Source: CANKHA01 sp963731585 (GTDB lineage: Bacteria > Pseudomonadota > Alphaproteobacteria > Rhizobiales > Xanthobacteraceae). From it: DNA of 64,000 nt. Below are positions 29,050-38,717 of the stretch, piece by piece; position 1 is the first letter of the stretch, and each line of letters opens with the position of its first letter. The notes under the pieces were generated by a model. It did no database searches. It was given only the letters and a program-made list of their open reading frames with translations, and was not told the origin of the DNA. The stretch spans positions 558,001-622,000 of the forward strand of contig CAVSWC010000003.1 in the NCBI GenBank assembly GCA_963731585.1, given 5' to 3'. The position numbers were made by a program, and so were the translations under genes.

Positions 29050-29477
29050 CTATTCCGGCAGTGTCCCGCCTGCGCCGCCGGCATGCCCGGGGAAGTCCTT
29101 CAGCTTGGGCAGGCCACCTTCATCGGCCGGACCGCCTCGGCATAGTTCAAATGCACGGCCGGCACGAAGGGCACGCTCGGTGTCATAGCGGGGCGCATAT
29201 CAGTAATGCCCATGCCGGGGTGTTCCGTCATGAGATGGCCGCCGCACTTGGAACAGAAGCGGCGGTTGCTCATCCCCGTTTTGTTGAAAGCGCCAAGGAA
29301 TTCTTCGCCCTTCGCGACCCTCACATCCTCCGCTTTCCAGAGGATGTAGCTGCTTACCGGTTCGCCTGAATAGGCGCGGCATGAACTGCAATGGCAGTAG
29401 CCCATCTCAAGCGGCGCGCCAGTCACCTCGATCTCGACCGCCCCACAGAAACAGGTCCCGGCATGCGTGTCGGCCAT
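29050..29477 (-). CDS. GFA/CENP-V-family zinc protein (frameshift near C-terminus)
   Basis: GFA (glutathione-dependent formaldehyde-activating enzyme) fold: GTCFCGAVEIEV, YCHCSSCRAYSGEP and RFCSKCGGHL supply the zinc-binding cysteines. One missing base near 29113 truncates the uncorrected frame at 29100; the corrected frame continues LPKLKDFPGHAGGAGGTLPE to a TAG at 29050 (142 aa). Most family members are not proven formaldehyde enzymes, so the reaction is open. It converges on the oxidoreductase gene. Confidence 0.8.
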
Positions 29478-29500
29478 GTCACCTCCGGTACCGATGAGAA

Positions 29501-29577
29501 TGGCGCGCCCGACAAGATTCGAACTTGTGACCTTTGCCTTCGGAGGGCAACGCTCTATCCAGCTGAGCTACGGGCGC
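29501..29577 (-). tRNA. tRNA-Arg (anticodon CCG)
   Basis: The 77-nt minus-strand sequence folds as a complete cloverleaf: acceptor GCGCCCG pairs with CGGGCGC, D-arm has AGCTCAGCTGGATAGAGC, the anticodon loop is CTCCGAA (CCG at plus-strand 29541-29543), the T-arm has GTTCGAATC, discriminator G, and CCA is encoded. It reads CGG arginine codons. Confidence 0.95.
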
Positions 29578-29693
29578 CTTCGCCCTCAATAGCCGAACGC
29601 CGCCGCAGCGGCAACGGCGTGCCGTCGCGGGATGGCCTGGCCGCTATCGCTCGGCCCGCAGCGCGCATTATAAAGGCGCAGGGGAGCCCGCTG

Positions 29694-30904
29694 ATGCCGA
29701 AACCCGTCAAGACTGCTGAAAACGCCGCCGCCGCCGAGCCGCCTTTCGCCTGGGAAGACCCGCTCGACCTGGAAGGCGAGCTTTCCGAAGACGAACGAAA
29801 GGTGCGCGAGGCCGCGCGCCGCTATGCCAAGGACAAGCTGTTTCCGCGCGTGCTCGCGGCCTACCGCGAGGAGAAGTTCGACCGCGCGATTATGCGCGAG
29901 ATGGGCGCGCTCGGCCTGCTTGGCGCCACCCTGCCCGAGAGCGATGGCGGCGCGGGGCTCGGTCATGTGGCCTATGGCCTCATCGCGCGGGAGATCGAGC
30001 GGGTGGATTCCGGCTACCGCTCGGCGCTGTCGGTGCAGTCCTCGCTGGTGATGCTGCCGATCCACACATTCGGCAGCGAGGCGCAGCGGCGCAAATATCT
30101 GCCAAAACTCGCCAGCGGCGAGCTCGTCGGCTGCTTCGGCCTGACCGAGCCCGATCACGGCTCCGATCCCGGCGCGATGACGACGCGGGCGAAAAAGGTC
30201 GCCAAGGGATTTCAGCTGAGCGGCGCCAAGGCCTGGATCACCAACGCGCCGATCGCCGACATCGCCATCGTCTGGGCCAAGCTCGACGGCGAGATCCGCG
30301 GCTTCATCGTCGAGCGCGGCACAAAAGGTTTTGCAACGCCGGCGATCACCGGCAAGCTTTCCATGCGCGCCTGCGCCACCGGCGGGATCACGCTCGATGA
30401 TGTGAGGTGCCGGAGGACAATCTGCTGCCGGATGCCAGAGGCCTCGCCGGTCCCTTCACCTGCCTCAACAGCGCCCGCTTCGGCATCGTCTGGGGCGCCA
30501 TGGGCGCCGCGGAATTCTGCTGGCATGCGGCGCGGCAATATGCGCTCGACCGCCAGCAGTTCGGCCGCCCGCTCGCCGCCAATCAACTGGTGCAGAAAAA
30601 ACTGGCCGACATGCAAACCGAGATCGCGCTCGGCCTGCAGGGCGCGCTGCGGCTTGGCCGGCTCTTGGAAGCCGGAACAGCCGCGCCGCCGGCGATCTCG
30701 CTGCTCAAGCGCAACAATTGCGGCAAGGCGCTGGAGATCGCGCGCGCGGCGCGCGACCTGCACGGCGCCAACGGCATCGCCGACGAATTCCATGTGATGC
30801 GGGTGATGAACAATCTCGAGACCGTCAACACCTACGAGGGCACGCACGACATCCACGCGCTGGTGCTCGGGCGCGCGATGACCGGCATCCAGGCTTTCTG
30901 CTGA
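29694..30904 (+). CDS. gcdH: Glutaryl-CoA dehydrogenase (one frameshift)
   Basis: FAD acyl-CoA dehydrogenase that oxidises and decarboxylates glutaryl-CoA to crotonyl-CoA in lysine/benzoyl-type degradation. One base is missing near 30402; corrected length 403 aa. Landmarks: WEDPLDLEGELSEDERKVRE, VDSGYRSALSVQSSLVMLPI, FGLTEPDHGSDPGAMTTRAK, then NSARFGIVWGAMGAAEFCWH and the catalytic-glutamate region NTYEGTHDIHALVLGRAMTG, where Glu of YEGTHDIH is the base. Start MPKPVKTAEN at 29694 after GGGGAGCC. Confidence 0.9.
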
Positions 30905-30944
30905 CTGTTCTTGATTTCTCGCCCCTGCGTGGCATGGTCGACCT

Positions 30945-31424
30945 ATGCAATTCAGAATCGTCCCGCCCCGCATCGACGGCCGCCAGTCTGACACCGCGCT
31001 TGCGGTGGCGCGCGGCACCGGCCGGCTGCTGTTGTCGCTCGGCTTCTGCTGCGTCAGCGAACTGGCGCTGCCGTCGGGGCGCCGCGCCGATATCACGGCG
31101 GTGGATGACAGCGGCGAAATCTGGATCGTGGAAATCAAATCCTCGGTGGCGGATCTTCGCGCCGACCAGAAATGGATGGACTACCGGCTGCATTGCGACC
31201 GGCTGTTTTTCGCCACCACGCTGGAGGTGCCGTGCGAGATTTTTCCGCCCGATACCGGGCTGATCGTCGCGGATGCCTTCGGCGCGGAGATCAAATGCGA
31301 GGCGCCCGAGCACCGCTTGCCGGCGGCGACGCGCAAGAGCATGCTGCTGCGCTTCGGCCAGACCGCGGCGCTGCGGCTGCAGGCGCTCGGCGATCCGACC
31401 GGACCGTATGAAGTAGACCGCTGA
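30945..31424 (+). CDS. mmcB: MmcB-family DNA repair protein
   Basis: A 159-aa protein with a PD-(D/E)xK nuclease-like core: GRRADITAVDDSGEIWIVEI then KSS, giving the D...ExK pattern. In Caulobacter MmcB is an SOS-linked factor for mitomycin C damage. Flanks here (FFATTLEVPCEIFPPDTGLI and ATRKSMLLRFGQTAALRLQA) match the rhizobial type. It starts 40 bp after gcdH on the same strand. No LexA-type box was clearly seen upstream. Confidence 0.85.
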   Translation: MQFRIVPPRIDGRQSDTALAVARGTGRLLLSLGFCCVSELALPSGRRADITAVDDSGEIWIVEIKSSVADLRADQKWMDYRLHCDRLFFATTLEVPCEIFPPDTGLIVADAFGAEIKCEAPEHRLPAATRKSMLLRFGQTAALRLQALGDPTGPYEVDR

Positions 31425-31441
31425 TAGAAAGGTACGCGTGC

Positions 31442-32178
31442 ATGCGTTATCTCCGATCGGAATCCGCGCACGCATTCGTCATTGCCGTGTCGTCCTGGCC
31501 TAGAGCCTAGCAGCGCTGCAGGCGCAGGATTACGCCGCCATCGTCGCTTCGCCCGACCGCAGCGACACCGACCGCAACAACGACAAGAAACGCAAACCCG
31601 AACAGATGCTCGCCTTCACCGGCGTGAAAACCGGCATGAAAGTGATGGATATCGTGTCGAGCGCGGGCTACAGCGCCGAGCTTTTGGCGCGCTCGGTCGG
31701 ACCAAGCGGCACCGTCTATGCCGTGAATTCCAAGGAGACCGCGGACCGGGTGAAGGATCGGTTCGAGCCGCGGCTCGGCAAGGTCAAAAGCCTCGTTCCC
31801 GTGGTGCGCGAATACGCCGATCCGGTGCCGCCGGAAGTGAGCAACCTCGACCTGGTGACGATCTATTTTTCCTACCACGACCTCGTCCACATCGGCGTCG
31901 ACCGCGCGGCGATGAACAAGAAGGTTTTTGCGGCGCTGAAGCCCGGCGGCTTTTTCGTCGTCGCCGATCACTCGGCCAAGGCAGGCGATGGGCTGAACGT
32001 GACGAAATCGCTGCACCGCATCGAGGAAAGCGCGTTGCGGCAGGAGGTCGAGGCCGCCGGCTTCAAGCTCGTCGCCGAAGGCGATTTCCTCCGCAACCCG
32101 GAAGACAAGCGCGACACCAACGTCAATCAGTCCACGCTGCCGAACGACGAATTCGTGCTGAAATTCCAAAAACCGTAG
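31442..32178 (+). CDS. Exported class I SAM-dependent methyltransferase-like protein (N-terminal frameshift)
   Basis: The conserved part begins QDYAAIVASPDRSDTDRNND and includes TGVKTGMKVMDIVSSAGYSA (motif I, SAM-binding, with the usual GAG replaced by SSA), YAVNSKETADRV, and LKPGGFFVVADHSA. The first in-frame ATG is at 31606, inside the domain, and a TAG sits at 31501. An ATG at 31442 gives a hydrophobic signal-like leader (SAHAFVIAVSSWP) that joins the main frame if one base is missing near 31500; that gives 245 aa. I recall homologues with signal peptides in Bradyrhizobium. The substrate is unknown. Confidence 0.65.
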
Positions 32179-32199
32179 CGCGCTCACAAGCACCAACTT

Positions 32200-32318
32200 C
32201 TCCCCTCATGGTGAGGGCGGCGCACGCAGTGCGACGCGTCTCGAACCATGCAGGCCACTCGCTGCCCATCCTTCGAGACGCCGCCTTCGGCGGCGCCCTC
32301 AGGATGAGGTGGAATGGA
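32200..32318. repeat. Palindromic intergenic repeat
   Basis: Outer arms CCTCATGGTGAGGGCGGCGC and GCGCCCTCAGGATGAGG, inner arms GTCTCGAA and TTCGAGAC, and a GCCGCCTTCGGCGGC mini-hairpin near 32281. This compound palindrome is typical of repeats scattered through Bradyrhizobium-like genomes. It lies between two convergent genes. Confidence 0.7.
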
Positions 32319-32346
32319 TGCTAAGCCTTTCTTGTTTGAACGCCGC

Positions 32347-32902
32347 TCAGCGCGGTGCGCGCTTGGCCAAAATACGCTGCAGGGTGCGGCGATGCATGTT
32401 GAGCCGGCGCGCCGTTTCCGACACGTTGCGGCCGCACAGCTCATAGATGCGCTGGATATGCTCCCAGCGCACGCGGTCGGCCGACATCGGATTGGACGGC
32501 GGCTCGATCTTGCGGTCTTCGCGCGACAACAGCGCGCTGACCACGTCGTCGGCATCCACCGGCTTGGCGAGATAGTCCACCGCACCGAGCTTCACCGCGT
32601 TCACCGCCGTGGCGATATTGCCGTAGCCGGTGAGGATGATGGCGCGCGCCTCCGGCCGGCTGCGTTTGAGCGCGGAAATCACGTCGAGACCATTGCCGTC
32701 GGCAAGCCGCATGTCCACGACGGCGAAGGCGGGCGCGGCACGCTCGACCTCCTGCAAACCTGGCCGCCACGGATTCCGCCGTGGTCACCGCAAAGCCGCG
32801 CGCCTGCATCGCGCTGGCAAGCCGCTGCAGAAACGGCTTGTCGTCGTCGACGATCAGCAGGGTCTTTTCGGGAGAAGCAACATTGGCTGCCTGAACACTC
32901 AT
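32347..32902 (-). CDS. actR: ActR/RegA-family response regulator (one frameshift)
   Basis: Redox or acid-responsive regulator paired with ActS. Receiver domain: KTLLIVDDDKPFLQRLASAM, then, after an extra base near 32757, AFAVVDMRLADGNGLDVISA (phospho-acceptor Asp), IILTGYGNIATAVNAVKLGA and DYLAKPVDADDVV. The C-terminus is a Fis-type HTH: RVRWEHIQRIYELCGRNVSE then TARRLNMHRRTLQRILAKRA. Corrected length 184 aa, as usual for RegA. Start ATG 32902. The kinase frame upstream shows no stop before it. Confidence 0.88.
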
Positions 32903-34313
32903 GGTGAACCCGCTTTTGCTTGATGTCCTGGATTCGCTCGGGATTTCCAACGGTTGTTCTTCCCGATCATACCAAAGAAACGGCTCCGGTCGCTCCAAAT
33001 CGGGCGCCCGATATTCGAAATCGCTCCGCACCCAACGCATGCAAACCTCGGCGCCGACGCCGCGATCGCGCGATGATTGCTGAAATGTTAATGGTGCGCC
33101 CGGAGCGCTCCAGCAGGGTCTTGGCGATGAAGAAGCCGAGGCCCAAGCCCGGTCTCTTCGCTGTCTTCCTTGAAGCGGTGGCGGCGGGTGGTGACATAGG
33201 GCTCGCCCAGGCGGTCCATGATCTCCGGCGAGAAGCCCGGGCCGTCGTCCCGGATGGTGATGACGACCTCCTCCTCGTCCCAGCGTGGCGGCGACCTCCA
33301 CGCTGCCGCGGGCGAAATCGACGGCGTTCTCCACCAGATTGCCGAGGCCATAGACGATGGCCGGGTTGCGCGCGCCGGTCGGCTCCAGCGCGCGGTCGGA
33401 CGGCAGCACGACGTTGATCGCGACGCCGAAGTCGCGGTGCGGCGCCACCACTTCCTCGATCAGCGCCGACAGCTTCATGCCGCCGAAGGGCTCGCCGCTG
33501 CGCGGGCAGTTCGGTGATCTTCGCCAGAATCTCGCGGCAGCGCTGCGCCTGCTCGCGCAACAGCCGCACGTCCTCGCCGTGGCGCGAATTCTCCGAGATC
33601 GAACGCTCCAGTTCCTTGGCGATGACGGTGATGGTCGCCAGCGGCGTGCCGAGTTCATGCGCCGCGGCGGCGGCAAGGCCGTCGAGTTGCGACAGATGCT
33701 GCTCGCGCGCCAGCACCAGTTCGGTGGCGGCGAGCGCATTGGCCAGAAGCCGCGCCTCCTCGGTGATCTGCCAGGCATAGACGCCGATGAAGCCCATCGA
33801 GAGCAGGATCGAGAGCCATACGCCCAGCATGTAGATCGCCGGCAATTCCAGCGGATCATCCGGATCCCAGGGCAACGGATAATGCACGAAGAACAGCACG
33901 CTGGCGCAAAACACCGCGAAGGTGCCGAGCATCAGCGTCATGCGCGGTGGCAGTGCGGTGGCGGAGATCAGCACCGGGCCAAGGAACAGAAACGCGAAGG
34001 GATTCTGCAGCCCGCCGGTGAGGAACAACAGCACGGCAAGTTGCGCGATATCGAAGGCGAGCAGCCAAGCCGCGCGGTCGGCTTCCAGCCGCTGCGTCAG
34101 GCGAAAGCCTATGCGCATCGCGACATTGAGGCAGGCCGACAGGGCGACGACCGCAAGACAAGCATAGACCGGCAGCCGAAATCCGAGCCCGTAATGCACC
34201 ACGAGAATTGCCGCGGTCTGGCCGAGCACACTCAGCCAGCGCAGGCGCATCAGCGTGTCGAGCCGCACGTTGCGCTGCAGATGCCGCGGCTGGTCGAGCA
34301 GAAGACCTTCCAT
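32903..34313 (-). CDS. actS: ActS/RegB-family sensor histidine kinase (four frameshifts)
   Basis: Six membrane helices in the first 190 residues (for example WLSVLGQTAAILVVHYGLGF and LLAFDIAQLAVLLFLTGGLQ), with GLQNPFAFLFLGPVLISATA matching the RegB quinone-sensing loop. The H-box is LDGLAAAAAHELGTPLATIT. Extra bases near 33505, 33288, 33150 and 33100 break the catalytic domain, whose corrected motifs are YGLGNLVENAVDFARGSVEV, VVITIRDDGPGFSPEIMDRL and GLGLGFFIAKTLLERSG. The redox Cys in the H-box region is not obvious. After correction the frame runs on into actR without a stop. Confidence 0.85.
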
Positions 34314-34383
34314 GGACGGTTCCGGGTCCTATGCGTCCCGCGGCGAAAGCCCGGGCTGCTGCGATCTTAGCGCGCGTTCAGCA

Positions 34384-34480
34384 AAAGTGGGTACCGGTTT
34401 TGCGTCCGAACGCGCGCTAACTTTAAACTTGGCGCATGATCTTATCCGAAAACCGGTTCCCACTTTTCGGGATCATGCGC
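34384..34480. repeat. GCGCATGATC palindromic repeat
   Basis: Perfect 10-bp arms GCGCATGATC (34432-34441) and GATCATGCGC (34471-34480) enclose TTATCCGAAAACCGGTTCCC. A second half-copy with AAAGTGGGTACCGGTTTTGCG lies at 34384-34404 in the opposite orientation. Such elements recur in Bradyrhizobium-like genomes. A spurious upstream ATG for the next gene (34436) lies inside it. Confidence 0.75.
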
Positions 34481-34522
34481 ATAACACTTGCGGAATGCGC
34501 GCCGCAACGTCACATCAGCGGC

Positions 34523-35278
34523 ATGCCGCCGCGCGCCGCCATCAGTGCCGACCACCTGGTCAAAGTGTTCAAGGGAACCACGGCCGTGGCGGATATCTCT
34601 TTTCAGTTGCCGCCGGGCTCCATCACCGCGCTCCTCGGCGGCAATGGCGCCGGCAAGACCACCACCATCGCCATGATCATGGGGCTGACGGTGCCTACCT
34701 CGGGCACCGTTTGCGTCCTGGGCGCGCAGATGCCGCAGCAGCGCTATCAGGTGTTGCATCGGATGAATTTCGAAAGTCCCTATGTCGACATGCCGATGCG
34801 GCTGACCGTGCGGCAGAACCTGAAGGTTTTCGCCGGGCTTTACGGCGTGGAGGACGCGGACGCGCGCATCGCGCAGCTGGCGGAGGAATTCGACCTGAAG
34901 GAATTCATCGACCGCCCCACCGGCAAGCTGTCGTCCGGCCAGAAGACGCGCGTATCGGTCGCCAAATCTTTGCTTAATCGTCCCGAGGTCCTGCTGCTCG
35001 ACGAGCCGACCGCATCGCTCGATCCGGATACCGCGGATTGGGTGCGCGGAAGGCTTGAACGCTTTCGTGCCGAAAGCGGCGCTACCATTCTGCTGGCCTC
35101 CCACAATATGGCCGAGGTCGAGCGTCTGTGTGAGCGCGTCATCATGATGAAGCGCGGCCGGATCGAAGACGATGATTCGCCCGAGCGGCTCCTTGCGCGC
35201 TATGGCCGCGACACGCTGGAAGAAGTCTTTCTCGACGTCGCGCGCGGGCGGCGCGAGGCTCGCGAGGCGGCGCAATGA
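34523..35278 (+). CDS. ABC-2 type exporter ATP-binding protein
   Basis: ATPase of a two-gene exporter. Start taken at MPPRAAISADHLVKVFKGTT (34523, 251 aa), because an earlier in-frame ATG lies in a palindromic repeat. Walker A is LLGGNGAGKTTTIAMIMGLT, the signature is KLSSGQKTRVSVAKSLLNRP, Walker B LLLDEPTASLDPDTADWV, and H-loop LLASHNMAEVERLC. The sequence resembles ATPases that pair with DrrB/NodJ-like permeases. The permease start overlaps the stop by 4 bp (ATGA). Confidence 0.9.
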   Translation: MPPRAAISADHLVKVFKGTTAVADISFQLPPGSITALLGGNGAGKTTTIAMIMGLTVPTSGTVCVLGAQMPQQRYQVLHRMNFESPYVDMPMRLTVRQNLKVFAGLYGVEDADARIAQLAEEFDLKEFIDRPTGKLSSGQKTRVSVAKSLLNRPEVLLLDEPTASLDPDTADWVRGRLERFRAESGATILLASHNMAEVERLCERVIMMKRGRIEDDDSPERLLARYGRDTLEEVFLDVARGRREAREAAQ

Positions 35279-36093
35279 ACACCACCTCACAAACGGTAAG
35301 TTTTTCGCCGCACCGGATCGCCGCCATGGTGCTGCGCTATTGGTATCTCCTGCGCTCCTCCTGGCCGAGAGTGGCCGAACTGATCTACTGGCCGATGGTA
35401 CAGGTGCTGACCTGGGGCCTGATCCAGATTTACGTCGCGCAGCATTCCGGATTTTTTGCGCGCGCCGGCGCCACGCTGATCGGCGCCATGCTGCTGTGGG
35501 AGATCCTGTTCCGCGGGCAGCTCGGATTTTCCATCTCGTTTCTGGAAGAGATGTGGGCGCGCAACCTCGGCAACCTGATGATGAGCCCGCTGCGGCCGGC
35601 CGAATTCGTCGCGGCCTTGATGCTGATGAGCCTGCTGCGGCTGATCATCGGCATGGTGCCGGTCTTCATCGTTGCCTTGGCCTTCTTCGGCTTCAACGTC
35701 TACCAGCTTGGCTTCGCCTTCGTTTTCTTTTTCGTCAATCTCATCCTGACAAGTTGGTCGATCGGGATTCTGGTTTCCGGGATATTGCTGCGGCATGGGC
35801 TTGGCGCGGAAAGCCTGGCCTGGACGCTGGCCTTCCTGATCCTGCCGCTCTCCTGCGTCTATTATCCGGTGAGCGTGTTGCCGGAATGGTTGCAGCCTTT
35901 GGCCTGGCTGTTGCCGCCGACTTACGTTTTCGAGGGGCTGCGCGCGCTCGTCATCGACCGGGTCTTCCGGACGGATTTGATGCTGGGCGCGCTCGGCCTC
36001 AACGCGCTTTATTTTGGCGCTGCAACTTTCGCCTTTTTGCGCCTGCTGGAGAGTGCCCGGCGCCAGGGCACGCTGATGCAGACCGGCGAATAA
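35275..36093 (+). CDS. ABC-2 type exporter permease
   Basis: 272-aa integral membrane protein with six predicted helices (for example LRLIIGMVPVFIVALAFFGF and WTLAFLILPLSCVYYPVSVL). The ending FEGLRALVIDRVFRTDLML and the YPVSVLPEWLQPLAWLLPPT loop are typical of the NodJ/DrrB family, which exports lipids, polysaccharides or drugs. It is translationally coupled to the ATP-binding gene. The exported substrate cannot be told from sequence. Confidence 0.88.
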   Translation: MNTTSQTVSFSPHRIAAMVLRYWYLLRSSWPRVAELIYWPMVQVLTWGLIQIYVAQHSGFFARAGATLIGAMLLWEILFRGQLGFSISFLEEMWARNLGNLMMSPLRPAEFVAALMLMSLLRLIIGMVPVFIVALAFFGFNVYQLGFAFVFFFVNLILTSWSIGILVSGILLRHGLGAESLAWTLAFLILPLSCVYYPVSVLPEWLQPLAWLLPPTYVFEGLRALVIDRVFRTDLMLGALGLNALYFGAATFAFLRLLESARRQGTLMQTGE

Positions 36094-36160
36094 GGCCTAA
36101 AACGCGGAACTGTTGCGCCTCGGTAACAGTTGGTGAAAACCATCATCATACATTGACCCG

Positions 36161-37558
36161 ATGACCAAAAAGCGACAGTCTGCTGCGATGCAGCAAATCG
36201 AATACGCGCCCCATGCCATCGGTGAATTTGCCGGCGAGGTCGCCGCCCCGCCGGAAAGCGGCCTCATGGTGTCGACGCCGCTATATTGGTTCTACGAAAT
36301 GATCCATGCGGCGCTCAGCCCGACGCGCGCCTGGGCCGAAGCCACCCGCCTTTTCTACAAGAACCCGGTCAATCCGCTCTCGCACGCGCCTTTCGGAAAA
36401 TCCATGGCCGCCGCCGCCGAGGTGTTCGAGCGCGCGACGCGCCGCTACGCGCAGCCGGAATGGGGCATCGAATCCACATCGGTCGGCGGGGAACACGTGC
36501 CGGTGCAGATCACCACGGTGTGGGAGCAGCCGTTCTGCCGGCTGTTGCATTTCAACCGGCTGTTCGAGCATGCGCCAAGAGCGCCGCAGCCGCGGGTGCT
36601 GATCGTGGCACCGCTGTCCGGCCACTATGCGACTTTGTTGCGCGGCACGGTGGAAGCCTTCCTGCCGCAGCACGACGTCTACATCACCGAATGGGTGGAC
36701 GCGCGCATGGTGCCGCTCGCGGAAGGCCGTTTCGATCTCGACGACTACATCGACTATGTCGCCGCCATATTGCGCCGGCTCGGCGGCGACACCCATGTGA
36801 TCGCCGTATGCCAGCCTTCGGTCCCGGTATTGGCCGCCGTGGCGCTGATGGAAGCGCAAAACGATCCCGACGTGCCGCGCTCCATGATCCTGATGGGCGG
36901 CCCGATCGATGCGCGCTGCAAGCCGACCAAGGTCAACAAGCTTGCGCAGGAGCGTGGGGTCGACTGGTTCCGGCATCACGTCATCACCAAGGTGCCCTTC
37001 CCCAATCCGGGCGTGATGCGCGACGTCTATCCGGGCTTCCTGCAGCTGCACGGCTTTGTCAGCATGAATCTCGGGCGCCATATCCAGGCGCACAGGGACC
37101 TGTTCCAGCATCTGGTGGAAGGCGACGGCGACTCCGCACAAACGCACCGGGAATTCTATGACGAATATCTCGCGGTGATGGATCTCGCCGCCGAATACTA
37201 TCTGCAGACCGTCGAGACGGTCTTCGTGCGTCACGCGCTGCCGAAAGGTGAAATGACGCATCGCGGCGAGCGGGTGGATCCCTCGCGCATCCGGCGCGTC
37301 GCCTTGATGACAGTGGAAGGCGAGCACGACGACATTTCCGGCCTCGGGCAGACCGAAGCAGCGCATTGGCTATGCGACCACATCCCGGCGGACCGCAAGA
37401 CGCATTACCTCGCCCGCGGCGTCGGGCATTACGGTGTGTTCAACGGCTCGCGCTTTCGCGCTGAGATTGCGCCGCGGATCGCCGATTTCATCCTGTCGAA
37501 CGATGGTGTTCCACGCCGTGCGGGGAAAAAGGCAGCGCCATTGGCTACGACCGGATAA
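36161..37558 (+). CDS. phaZ: Intracellular poly(3-hydroxybutyrate) depolymerase
   Basis: Releases 3-hydroxybutyrate from native PHB granules. The N-terminal part shows MVSTPLYWFYEMIHAALSPT and FGKSMAAAAEVFERATRRYA, the middle PRVLIVAPLSGHYATLLRGT and DTHVIAVCQPSVPVLAAVAL, where CQPSVP is the nucleophile elbow with Cys in the place of Ser, as in PhaC-related enzymes. The C-terminal Asp/His regions are LMTVEGEHDDISGLGQTEAA and LARGVGHYGVFNGSRFRAEI. 465 aa; start could be 36161 or 36188. bdhA at 57.4-58.2 kb would use the product. Confidence 0.9.
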   Translation: MTKKRQSAAMQQIEYAPHAIGEFAGEVAAPPESGLMVSTPLYWFYEMIHAALSPTRAWAEATRLFYKNPVNPLSHAPFGKSMAAAAEVFERATRRYAQPEWGIESTSVGGEHVPVQITTVWEQPFCRLLHFNRLFEHAPRAPQPRVLIVAPLSGHYATLLRGTVEAFLPQHDVYITEWVDARMVPLAEGRFDLDDYIDYVAAILRRLGGDTHVIAVCQPSVPVLAAVALMEAQNDPDVPRSMILMGGPIDARCKPTKVNKLAQERGVDWFRHHVITKVPFPNPGVMRDVYPGFLQLHGFVSMNLGRHIQAHRDLFQHLVEGDGDSAQTHREFYDEYLAVMDLAAEYYLQTVETVFVRHALPKGEMTHRGERVDPSRIRRVALMTVEGEHDDISGLGQTEAAHWLCDHIPADRKTHYLARGVGHYGVFNGSRFRAEIAPRIADFILSNDGVPRRAGKKAAPLATTG

Positions 37559-37925
37559 GTCGGCGGTCTGGCAGCGGGGATGCACTGATTCGCGGTGACG
37601 GCAGGTGTCCGGTTCCGGCACACTAGGTGAGAAACACCCGCCAATTGGCCCTTTCCAGTGATCGCTGTAGACTCTCCTTCGTAATTATTTGATTTTACGC
37701 AACTATTTTCCATGCTGTCGCGATTGATCCCGACCCGTCGCCTCGCTGGCGGCGGCGGCAAAAAATGATCTCCGATTCACCGTTTCGGCCTACAATATGT
37801 TGCGTCCGGCGTCAGCGGCCCAATGCTGGGTCTAGGGGCCGCACTTTCGTAATTATGGATGGCTGTCGGCGGCTTTGGATATGGCACTATTCCACCGGAC
37901 CGTTTTTTTCAGTCAGGCCATTTCC
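37559..37925. other. Intergenic region after phaZ
   Basis: 367 bp with no convincing gene. A 25-bp T/A-richer patch lies at 37680-37710. A direct repeat or terminator with a clear stem was not found. The start of the downstream metalloprotease is uncertain, so the last 50 bp may be coding. Confidence 0.4.
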
Positions 37926-38707
37926 ATGCCGTTGCGCGCACTTCTTTATCGTCGGCCGACCGAGCCGCAGGCGATCAGCATCGCTTTCGATCGATCCATC
38001 TATCTCGTGCGCCTGCGCCGGCATCGGCAGGCGCGCCGCTATACGCTTCGCATCCAGGCTGCCACGCGCGAAGTGATCCTCACCATGCCGCCGCGCGGAA
38101 GTCTGAAGGAAGCAAAGGAATTTGCGCAAAAGCACGGCGGCTGGATCGCTGCCCGGCTCGGCCGGCTGCCGGAAGCCGCGCCCTTCGCGCATGGCGTCGT
38201 GATTCCCTTGCGCGGCTCGCCGCATCGCATCGTGCACCGGCGCAACACCCGCGGAACGGTTTGGACGGAAATCGCTGCGAACGAAGAACAGCTGCTCTGC
38301 GTTGCCGGCGATGCCCCGCATATCAATCGCCGCGTGACCGATTACCTGAAACAGGAAGCGCGCCGCGACCTGGAAGCCGCAAGCCGGCATTATGCGCAAC
38401 AGATCGGCGTCAGCATCAAGCGCATCACCGTACGCGATCAATCAAGCCGCTGGGGTTCCTGCTCCACCACCGGCGTGCTGTCCTATTCCTGGCGGCTGAT
38501 CTTCGCCCCGCCCTATGTCCTCGACTATCTGGCGGCGCATGAAGTGGCGCATCTACGCGAGATGAATCACTCGATCCGCTTCTGGCGGCTGCTGGCGCGG
38601 CTATCGCCGGCGATGAAGCGGGCGAAGGTCTGGCTCGACGTGCACGGCACCGATCTGCACCGCTACGGACTTCCTACAACGGGCCGAAGCCGACCCTGGT
38701 CGATTGA
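37926..38707 (+). CDS. DUF45/YgjP-like metalloprotease (frameshift near C-terminus)
   Basis: Predicted zinc metalloprotease. The start is taken at MPLRALLYRRPTEPQAISIA; landmarks are RRYTLRIQAATREVILTMPP, ITVRDQSSRWGSCSTTGVLS and the zinc motif YLAAHEVAHLREMNHSIRFW (HExxH with a later His). After HGTDLHRYG one base seems missing near 38673; the corrected end is YNGPKPTLVD with TGA at 38705-38707, about 260 aa. Without correction the frame runs on into the antisense of the PBP gene to 39119, which is not credible. Confidence 0.82.
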
Positions 38708-38717
38708 AGCCGCGGCA

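Noticed and set aside
24812..29577. Genomic island inserted at tRNA-Arg
   Set aside because: Accessory-type genes lie on the 3' side of the tRNA, but no integrase and no direct repeat of the tRNA end were found.
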